Below, one piece after another: positions 58,227 to 64,000 of a DNA stretch of 64,000 nucleotides; the stretch's first letter is position 1, and each line of letters starts with the position of its first letter. This DNA comes from Thalassospira xianhensis MCCC 1A02616. GTDB lineage: Bacteria > Pseudomonadota > Alphaproteobacteria > Rhodospirillales > Thalassospiraceae. Where the stretch lies: contig NZ_JPWA01000012.1 of NCBI RefSeq assembly GCF_003326475.1, positions 1-64,000 on the forward strand. Reading direction: 5' to 3'. The position numbers were made by a program, and so were the translations under genes. The notes beneath the pieces were generated by a model, which saw nothing but the letters and a program-made list of their open reading frames with translations, made no database searches and was not told the DNA's origin.

Positions 58227-58502
58227 TTATCTGGCGTTGCTCAGTTCCTGAATCATGTGCAGCACGTCGGTGTCATATTCATCCGGTGCTGACTCTTTGC
58301 CCGTTGCCCATTTAAAGAAATCGGCATCAGGAACATCATTCATCAGAATTTCAAAACGTTCGAGCTGTTCTTCCGACATGGAGGCAAGATGCGCATCCAT
58401 AAAGCGACCGATCAGGATATCGTTCTCCTTGGTGCCGCGATGGCCGCCGCGAAACAGCAACTTCTTGCGTCGTACTTCAAGTTCTTTGCTGTCGATACTC
58501 AC
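58227..58502 (-). CDS. sdhE: FAD assembly factor SdhE
   Basis: Small helical protein (91 residues) that helps attach FAD covalently to succinate dehydrogenase SdhA. The family motif is LLFRGGHRGTKENDILIGRF. The start is GTG 58500-58502, with AGGAGA 6 bp upstream; the longer frame upstream is non-coding. It lies 4 bp upstream of mfd and is divergent from recG, an arrangement frequent in alphaproteobacteria. Confidence 0.92.
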   Translation of the reverse strand: MSIDSKELEVRRKKLLFRGGHRGTKENDILIGRFMDAHLASMSEEQLERFEILMNDVPDADFFKWATGKESAPDEYDTDVLHMIQELSNAR

Positions 58503-58736
58503 GTTCGATCTCCTGTCTTTTTCGGTCACGGCACATCGGCATAAAACCAAAGGCACAGATTGTCTTTTGTGGCATGGTTTGTACGGTAAATTCGCCGATT
58601 GGTCCATGCTATCATCCATCCAATTTGCATTGGGTCGTGACTTGTCGGTTGCTGCGCGATAATTTTGTTGTATACCCAGCACGTAAACCGATTTGTTCTA
58701 CTAACGTTCTCAAATTAAAACACAACGAAAACCGTC

Positions 58737-60824
58737 ATGCGTCCGGAAATATTGTTCCCGCTTTTTGCTGAAATAGACAGCTTGCCCGGCATTGGCCCGC
58801 GCCTGAAGCCTCTGCTTGCGCGGTTGATCAGCGGTGAACATGTTGTGGATTTGCTGTGGCATCTACCGTCCGGGCTAATTGATCGTCGTTTTTCGCCGCC
58901 GCTAACAGAAACGATTGATGGATCAATTGTGACGCTGGATGTCTGGATCGAACGCCATGATGCGTCACCAAACCGGCGTCGACCGTATCGGGTTGTCTGC
59001 AAAACACAAAGTGGCCCCCTGATTTTGGCGTTTTTCAATGCTCGGGCCAAATATCTGAACGAAGTTCTGCCGGTCGGTGAAAAGCGTATTGTATCGGGCA
59101 AAATTGACCATTATCGCGGGGAATATCAGATTACCCATCCTGATCGGATCGGCACAGAGGCAGAGCGCGAAGAAATCCAGACTGTCGAGCCTGTATACCC
59201 GATGTCTGCGGGCGTTACGGGCAAAACGCTGACCAAGTCAACCCGGGCGGCACTTTCGATGATGCCAGAGCTTCCGGAATGGCATGATCCCGCTTTACAG
59301 GCACGCCACAAATGGCCGGACCTGAAATCCGCCCTGCATCAGGTCCACAATCCAGAAAATGAAGGTGATCTGTCACCTGACCACCCTGCCCGCAAACGAC
59401 TTGCCTATGATGAGTTGCTGGCAAACCAGCTTGCACTTGCACTTATCCGGGCCAAGATGCGCAAGCTGGGCGGGATAGAGACAAAGGGTGATGGCCGTTT
59501 GCGAAAGGCACTTGAAGCAGAACTGCCCTTTGCCATGACGGGTGCGCAGCAACGCGCCCTGAAAGACATTTACGAAGATATGGGCAGCAACGGACGCATG
59601 TTGCGCCTGCTTCAGGGGGATGTTGGTTCGGGAAAAACGGTCGTCGCCCTGATGGCCATGCTGAACGCGATCGAAACTGGCCGTCAGGCTGCGTTGATGG
59701 CGCCGACTGAAATTCTTGCCCGGCAGCACTTTGAAACAATCTACCCGCTTCTTGAAAAGATCGGCGTGAGCTGCGCAATCCTCACGGGGCGCGACAAAGG
59801 CAAAAGTCGCAAAACGGCACTCGAAGGCTTTGCAAATGGAACGTTTCAGGTCGCTGTGGGCACACATGCGCTGTTTCAGGAAGATGTGCTGTTCCAAGAC
59901 CTGGCTTTCGCTGTTGTCGATGAACAGCATCGATTTGGCGTGCATCAACGTCTGATGCTGGCTGGTAAGGGACAGGCAGTCGATGTCCTGGTCATGACCG
60001 CAACACCGATCCCCAGAACTCTGACCCTAACGGCGTTCGGGGATATGGAAGTATCACGGCTGGATGAAAAACCACCGGGACGAAAGCCGGTTGATACGCG
60101 TGTTCTGCCTGCGGACAAGGTTGATGATGTCATATCGGGTATCGGGCGTGCCATCCGCACCGGGACCAAAATCTACTGGGTTTGCCCTTTGGTCGAGGAT
60201 TCCGAGGTCCTTGATTTGCAGGCTGCAGAAGAACGGTATCGGATTCTGGTCGACCTGTTTGGCGAAAGCCGTGTCGGACTTGTCCACGGTAAAATGAAAG
60301 CCAAGGACAAGGATGCCGTGATGGAACGCTTCGCCCATGGTGATCTGTCCATTCTTGTCGCGACGACGGTGATTGAAGTCGGGGTTAACGTTCCTGATGC
60401 CACAATCATGGTGATTGAGCACGCCGAACGCTTTGGTTTGGCGCAGTTGCATCAGTTGCGCGGACGGATCGGGCGCGGAGATGCGGCATCAACCTGTCTT
60501 CTGCTTTATGGAGCTCCATTGGGCGAAATTTCGAAGGCTCGTCTTAAAATCATGCGCGAAACAGAAGATGGCTTTGTCATTGCGGAAGAAGACCTTCGTC
60601 TGCGTGGGGCTGGAGAAGTATTGGGCACCCGGCAAAGCGGCCTGCAGGCCTATCGCCTTGCCAGTCTGGAAATGCACAGTGATCTACTGGCAATTGCCCG
60701 CGACGATGCTCGCTTGATTGTCGAACTTGATCCTGACCTGCAAAAGCCACGCGGAGAAGCATTACGGTTGTTATTGTATCTTTTCGAACGTGACGAAGCC
60801 GTGCGCTATTTCCGATCAGGCTAA
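58737..60824 (+). CDS. recG: ATP-dependent DNA helicase RecG
   Basis: Branch-migration helicase for Holliday junctions and stalled forks. The 695 residues have an N-terminal wedge/OB domain, Walker A GDVGSGKTVVALMAM (Lys300), the DEQHR motif VVDEQHRFGV, TATPIPRT and motif VI QLRGRIGRG. Length is normal. It is divergent from sdhE, 234 bp apart, and ends at a terminator shared with the convergent DUF502 gene. Confidence 0.97.
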   Translation: MRPEILFPLFAEIDSLPGIGPRLKPLLARLISGEHVVDLLWHLPSGLIDRRFSPPLTETIDGSIVTLDVWIERHDASPNRRRPYRVVCKTQSGPLILAFFNARAKYLNEVLPVGEKRIVSGKIDHYRGEYQITHPDRIGTEAEREEIQTVEPVYPMSAGVTGKTLTKSTRAALSMMPELPEWHDPALQARHKWPDLKSALHQVHNPENEGDLSPDHPARKRLAYDELLANQLALALIRAKMRKLGGIETKGDGRLRKALEAELPFAMTGAQQRALKDIYEDMGSNGRMLRLLQGDVGSGKTVVALMAMLNAIETGRQAALMAPTEILARQHFETIYPLLEKIGVSCAILTGRDKGKSRKTALEGFANGTFQVAVGTHALFQEDVLFQDLAFAVVDEQHRFGVHQRLMLAGKGQAVDVLVMTATPIPRTLTLTAFGDMEVSRLDEKPPGRKPVDTRVLPADKVDDVISGIGRAIRTGTKIYWVCPLVEDSEVLDLQAAEERYRILVDLFGESRVGLVHGKMKAKDKDAVMERFAHGDLSILVATTVIEVGVNVPDATIMVIEHAERFGLAQLHQLRGRIGRGDAASTCLLLYGAPLGEISKARLKIMRETEDGFVIAEEDLRLRGAGEVLGTRQSGLQAYRLASLEMHSDLLAIARDDARLIVELDPDLQKPRGEALRLLLYLFERDEAVRYFRSG

Positions 60825-60828
60825 AAAC

Positions 60829-60859
60829 AAAGGGCGCTTGCAAATTGCAGCGCCCTTTT
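60829..60859. terminator. Terminator downstream of recG
   Basis: AAAGGGCGCT-TGCAAATTGC-AGCGCCCTTTT begins 5 bp after the recG stop. It is a perfect 10-bp stem with a U-run on the plus side and an A-rich tract before it, so it may work both ways between recG and DUF502. Confidence 0.88.
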
Positions 60860-60882
60860 CATTCGATAGACTTCAAGCCGCG

Positions 60883-61731
60883 TCAAGCGTCTTCGCGGCT
60901 CTTGTCATCTGCATTTTCGTTTCCCGGCTCCGAGTACTTGGAAACCAGAACCGGTGCATTTTCTTTTTCTCGTAGAACATCAAGGTCTTCGTATGTTTTG
61001 GCTGACACGACCGGTTTGGCTTGTGCCTCTGCCGAACGGCGATCCGGTGGCGTCACAATCCCGCCAGACATTACCATTTTAATCGCTTCCTCGACCGTCA
61101 TATCCAAAATTACGATATCCTTGCGCGGCACGAACAGAAGGAAACCTGATGTCGGGTTCGGCGTCGTCGGAAGAAAGATATTAATAACAGTATCTTCCGT
61201 CAGATTTTGCACTTCACCTTTGGTTTGGCCTGTAATGAAGCCGATTGCCCACATGCCACGACGTGGGTATTCAAGCAAAACCGCCTGTCTGAATGCATTG
61301 GACTGATTGGCCAGAACCGTTTCAAGGATCTGCTTGACCGCGCCATAAATGCTACGCACGGCAGGAATACGCGCCAGAATACGCTCATAAAGCTTGATGA
61401 GGGCACGACCGGCAAAGTTGGTGGTGAACCAGCCGACGACCGTGATGAAAATCAGGATCACCAAAAGGCCAAATCCCGGGATACCATATTCCTGATAACC
61501 TTCGGGCAGGTAATAGACCGGGTTATAATGTCCCGGGATCAGCGGCATGACCTTGCTGTCAACGAATTCGATAAACCACCATGCCAGACCAAATGTAATA
61601 ACAAGCGGCGCACTGACGAGCACACCAGTCAGAAAATAGGCACGTATACGGGCAAAAAGGCCCGGACTTGGAAGGGCATGTCCGGCATTTTCGCTATCCG
61701 AATCATGCTGGTCGTCGCGATTGGCGGTCAT
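60883..61731 (-). CDS. DUF502 family membrane protein
   Basis: Inner-membrane protein of 282 residues. Two hydrophobic segments are evident (RAYFLTGVLVSAPLVITFGLAWWF and GLLVILIFITVVGWF). The family core GRALIKLYERILARIPAVRSIYGAVKQ and the TTPNPTSGFLLFVPRKD segment follow. N- and C-terminal tails are charged and probably cytoplasmic. DUF502 proteins have no known enzymatic role in bacteria that I can name; plant homologues (COV) are in membranes. No signs of transfer. Confidence 0.85.
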   Translation of the reverse strand: MTANRDDQHDSDSENAGHALPSPGLFARIRAYFLTGVLVSAPLVITFGLAWWFIEFVDSKVMPLIPGHYNPVYYLPEGYQEYGIPGFGLLVILIFITVVGWFTTNFAGRALIKLYERILARIPAVRSIYGAVKQILETVLANQSNAFRQAVLLEYPRRGMWAIGFITGQTKGEVQNLTEDTVINIFLPTTPNPTSGFLLFVPRKDIVILDMTVEEAIKMVMSGGIVTPPDRRSAEAQAKPVVSAKTYEDLDVLREKENAPVLVSKYSEPGNENADDKSREDA

Positions 61732-61832
61732 TGATCACCTGTGAAGATGGGTCGCATTATATGGCACTGCCTGTAATACATGTTTGCATTCACCATTTGT
61801 CAGTAGGAATATGGCAATGCTGCGACTATTGA

Positions 61833-61856
61833 TCAGGGGAAACTCCCCTTCCCTGA
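61833..61856. repeat. Imperfect hairpin upstream of the small acidic protein gene
   Basis: TCAGGGGAA and TTCCCTGA form a stem with one bulged base around an ACTCCCC loop in the gap between DUF502 and the 88-residue gene. Function unknown. Confidence 0.3.
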
Positions 61857-61933
61857 AGTGATAGCAGCATTCAAGTTTGCAGCGCAACCAAACAAACCGG
61901 GTGGGACCAAACTGCCATCGTATAGGAGTTGTT

Positions 61934-62200
61934 TTGCAGGTCTGGATTGTTGAATACATATATGACGACAATGGCTCTGTTGGCGTTCGAACAGCCAAAG
62001 TTACGGCTCCTGATTATGAGACGGCTCGTCATTTTGCTCTGGGGGATGCGCCGAACGTAGATTTTGTCATGTCGTTACGTCCGGAGTCCGACGATCAGTT
62101 TCTCGGGCGACCGGCTATCCGGGCCCGAGAAATGACAGGCCAAGTCGTCCATGATGTTCCCGATCCTGATGAAGACATCGAAGAAGACGATGACATCTGA
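61934..62200 (+). CDS. Small acidic hypothetical protein
   Basis: An 88-residue protein beginning at TTG 61934, 5 bp after TAGGAG. The N-terminus QVWIVEYIYDDNGSVGVRT looks like a beta-strand hairpin and the tail is very acidic (DPDEDIEEDDDI). It has no signal or membrane segment and I do not recognise a family. Its last bases overlap the Nudix start, so the two genes are probably cotranslated. A role linked to the Nudix enzyme is conjecture. Confidence 0.65.
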   Translation: MQVWIVEYIYDDNGSVGVRTAKVTAPDYETARHFALGDAPNVDFVMSLRPESDDQFLGRPAIRAREMTGQVVHDVPDPDEDIEEDDDI

Positions 62201-62633
62201 TCCCGACAAACGCGACTATCTGGCACGTCCCATCATTGGCATTGGTGCTGTTGTCTGGCACGGCAATAATGTTCTTTTGATCCAGCGTGGCAAGGCGCCG
62301 AACAAAGGCAGTTGGAGCCTTCCAGGCGGCGCACAGGAACTCGGGGAAACATTGCGTGAAGCCGTTCATCGCGAAGTTTTTGAAGAAGCCGGAATCACGA
62401 TTTCCGAACCGATCCTGATTGATACCGTCGATCTGATAACACCCGATAAAAATGGTCAGGTGCAGTATCACTACACCCTGATAGACTTTGTCGCAGAAGC
62501 ATTGGAAGTAGATTTAAAGGCCGGTGGTGACGCTGCGGATGCGCGGTGGGTATCCCTGACTGAAATTGGCAATTATCGGCTTTGGGATAAAACCCGCAAC
62601 ATGATCAATCGATCCCGCATTTTGCGCCGATGA
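62190..62633 (+). CDS. Nudix hydrolase
   Basis: Hydrolase of nucleoside diphosphates linked to another moiety. The 147-residue product, from ATG 62190, has the full Nudix box GGAQELGETLREAVHREVFEEAGI (Gx5Ex7REUxEExGU, about residues 44-66). An upstream in-frame ATG 62151 is less likely. Its start overlaps the previous gene by 11 bases. Substrate unknown; similar enzymes act on ADP-ribose or oxidised nucleotides. Confidence 0.88.
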   Translation: MTSDPDKRDYLARPIIGIGAVVWHGNNVLLIQRGKAPNKGSWSLPGGAQELGETLREAVHREVFEEAGITISEPILIDTVDLITPDKNGQVQYHYTLIDFVAEALEVDLKAGGDAADARWVSLTEIGNYRLWDKTRNMINRSRILRR

Positions 62634-62679
62634 CCCGCCGTGATCCTATCGTGAAGCAGATCATATTATCATAAAGAAA

Positions 62680-62705
62680 AAGGCGACATCCGGTGATGCC
62701 GCCTT
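62680..62705 (-). terminator. Terminator downstream of rpoH
   Basis: AAGGCGACATC-CGGT-GATGCCGCCTT forms an 11-bp stem with one mismatch between the Nudix and rpoH stops. On the minus strand it is followed by TTTTTCTTTAT, a good U-tract for rpoH. It could also stop the Nudix transcript. Confidence 0.8.
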
Positions 62706-62728
62706 CTCTGTTTGTGTTCGGAGTCTGG

Positions 62729-63598
62729 TTATGCCGCGGCATGCTGCGTCAGAACAGATTCCTGGATTTTCTTGAATGCACGTGCTTCAAGCTGACGCAC
62801 ACGTTCACGACTTACACCGAAACGTTCGCCGAGTTTCTCAAGCGTGATCGGATCGTCACTCAGGAAACGGGCTTCGATAATTTCACGCTCGCGCTCCGGC
62901 AATTCACCCATCGCGCTTTTCAGCATGTCATTATGCAGAACACGTTCCTCGGCATCAGCCACAATGCTTTCCGGGCTCGGTGCATCGGATGAAAGAGTAT
63001 CAAGATACTCCATACCCTCGTCTTTGGGCATCGGCGTGTTGAGCGAGAAATCACGCGCCGCAAGGCGACGGTTCATTTCCAGCGCTTCTTTGCCGGTTAC
63101 ACCAAGCTTCTCGGCGACTGCATCAGCCTGTTCGGGTGACAGTTCACCATTATCATAAATGTTGAGCTGCTTTTTGGCTTTGCGCAGACTGAAAAACAGC
63201 TTTTTCTGCGCTGCCATGGTGCCGAGTTTCACCATCGACCAGCTATGCAGGATATATTCGGTCACAGCCGCTTTGATCCACCACATGGCATAAGTCGAAA
63301 GACGGAAACCACGTTCCGGGTCAAACTTCTGAACGGCACGCATCAGGCCGGTATTGCCCTCTGCCACCAAATCAGCCATAGGCAAGCCATAACCGCGATA
63401 ACCAAAGGCAATTTTCGCAACAAGACGCAGGTGACTTGTAACCAGCTTGTGAGCTGCGTCGGTGTCATCATGCTCATGATAGCGGCGTGCAAGCATATAT
63501 TCTTCGTCTACGCTGAGCATCGGGAACTTCCAGACCTGTCTCAGGTAACCGGAGAAGCCGTCATCCTGCGGTACTGCAGGTAATTTAATCGTGCTCAT
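62729..63598 (-). CDS. rpoH: RNA polymerase sigma factor RpoH (sigma-32)
   Basis: Heat-shock sigma factor. The 289 residues contain sigma-70 region 2 (DLVAEGNTGLMRAVQKFDPERGFRLSTYAMWWIKAAV), the RpoH box QKKLFFSLR at 131-139 that defines the heat-shock group, and region 4 (ITLEKLGERFGVSRERVRQLE). CTGGAGG precedes ATG 63598. A long leader of at least 400 bp on the minus strand holds a small Cys-rich ORF and hairpins. Confidence 0.97.
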   Translation of the reverse strand: MSTIKLPAVPQDDGFSGYLRQVWKFPMLSVDEEYMLARRYHEHDDTDAAHKLVTSHLRLVAKIAFGYRGYGLPMADLVAEGNTGLMRAVQKFDPERGFRLSTYAMWWIKAAVTEYILHSWSMVKLGTMAAQKKLFFSLRKAKKQLNIYDNGELSPEQADAVAEKLGVTGKEALEMNRRLAARDFSLNTPMPKDEGMEYLDTLSSDAPSPESIVADAEERVLHNDMLKSAMGELPEREREIIEARFLSDDPITLEKLGERFGVSRERVRQLEARAFKKIQESVLTQHAAA

Positions 63599-63757
63599 AT
63601 CATGTCCTCCAGAGAGGTTTACGCATCACGCCTGACAATTCTTCCTACGAATTCAAACAGACTCTAGATGACGCGCAAACACTGTCAGTTGTGAACTTAA
63701 TCACTCGGACGACCGGCAGTCATTTTGGGAAATGGTTCCGTCCGGTCGCAATTTCAT

Positions 63758-63774
63758 CCCATAGGCCCTATGGG
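63758..63774. repeat. Perfect hairpin overlapping the leader-ORF stop codon
   Basis: CCCATAG-GCC-CTATGGG is a 7-bp perfect stem with a 3-base loop. It includes the TAG stop of the small ORF, so a ribosome reaching the stop would melt it. Confidence 0.6.
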
Positions 63775-63809
63775 AGAGGACAGCAGACGCAAAGATAACT
63801 CATATTCAT
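63768..63809 (-). CDS. Candidate 13-codon Cys-rich leader peptide upstream of rpoH
   Basis: On the minus strand, GAGGAAGGAAGAG is followed by an ATG that opens a 13-codon ORF, MNMSYLCVCCPLP, ending at TAG. Three of 13 residues are cysteine. The stop codon lies inside a perfect 7-bp inverted repeat. It ends 169 bases before the rpoH start. Whether it is translated is unknown; this is inferred from the ribosome site. Confidence 0.35.
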   Translation of the reverse strand: MNMSYLCVCCPLP

Positions 63810-64000
63810 CGTGTCTCTTCCTTCCTCGAAGCAAATCGACAATTTACATGTCCGCCATTAGGCCGGAACACTATCCGGCGGTGCCATTGGGCCCCCACCC
63901 GCAAAAGTTAATATATCTAAACCCGAGTAATTTCGTCAAGATAAACCTGACCGGATTTCAGCTATATTTAACTTTCAATATCAGCATTTACATAATTTAC

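Larger units (their letters stand above)
63599..64000. promoter_or_regulatory. rpoH upstream region to the right edge
   Basis: About 400 bases without a conventional gene. Besides the small ORF and hairpin, bases 63852-63881 hold a GC-rich repeat (CCGCC/GGCGG with an inner CCGGA/TCCGG). The last 90 bases are AT-rich and may include the promoter. I cannot identify a specific heat-shock or sigma-70 element. Confidence 0.45.

Noticed and set aside
1..64000. CRISPR arrays, insertion sequences, phage or defence genes
   Set aside because: No regularly spaced repeats, transposase or integrase motifs, or terminal inverted repeats were recognised; gene order is that of conserved chromosomal core.

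Overview
The window looks like chromosomal core sequence from a marine alphaproteobacterium of the Rhodospirillales, most likely Thalassospira or a close relative. This is inferred from protein flavour and gene order (rpiB-glyA-nrdR-rib genes-nusB-thiL; dusB-ntrB-ntrC-ntrY-ntrX-trkA-hfq-hflX; rlpA-dacA-tmk-holB-metG-tatD; fused ispDF; a MucR-type regulator), from a moderate GC content, and from a complete ectoine operon that fits a salt-exposed habitat. I found no insertion sequence, prophage, integrase, CRISPR array, toxin-antitoxin pair or defence island.

Layout. 1-251: 5' part of a mucR/ros regulator (minus). 715-7838: rpiB, glyA, nrdR, ribD, ribE, ribBX, ribH, nusB, thiL, a tight plus-strand run for one-carbon metabolism, riboflavin and thiamine cofactors. 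7845-13031: a BamE-like lipoprotein (minus), then a Cbp3-type chaperone, DUF177, plsX, fabH, ihfA, a MerR regulator and tRNA-Pro(GGG). 13080-17280: a histidine phosphatase, a small unknown protein, cutA, yciB, ispDF (minus) and a CcsA/YpjD-like membrane protein. 17376-29466: a 12-kb plus-strand block, dusB-ntrBC-ntrYX-trkA-HAD phosphatase-hfq-hflX-inositol phosphatase family. mazG faces it on minus.

30397-35268: ectoine locus. ectA-ectB-ectC-ask run on minus and end at a strong terminator; a MarR-type gene (ectR-like) diverges upstream. A decayed alpha/beta-hydrolase gene follows. 35997-44439: minus-strand genes for an MBL-fold hydrolase, tatD, metG, holB, tmk, dacA-type carboxypeptidase, rlpA and an mltB-type transglycosylase. 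44700-50504: tRNA-Ser(UGA), a chemoreceptor and a polar amino acid ABC importer. 50634-54666: a zinc deacylase, deoC, deoB and a FrnE-like DsbA protein. 54725-60824: mfd and sdhE (minus) diverging from recG. 60883-64000: DUF502 membrane protein, a small acidic protein with a Nudix hydrolase, and rpoH (minus) with a long leader.

The least ordinary points are local. The RibA half of ribBX has lost its zinc and catalytic residues. A Cys-rich 13-codon ORF with a strong ribosome site and an overlapping perfect hairpin lies upstream of rpoH. Every junction of the ect operon has an inverted repeat. NtrX lacks the GAFTGA loop. An alpha/beta-hydrolase gene is being lost beside the ectoine locus. I do not see a clearly new multi-gene system here.
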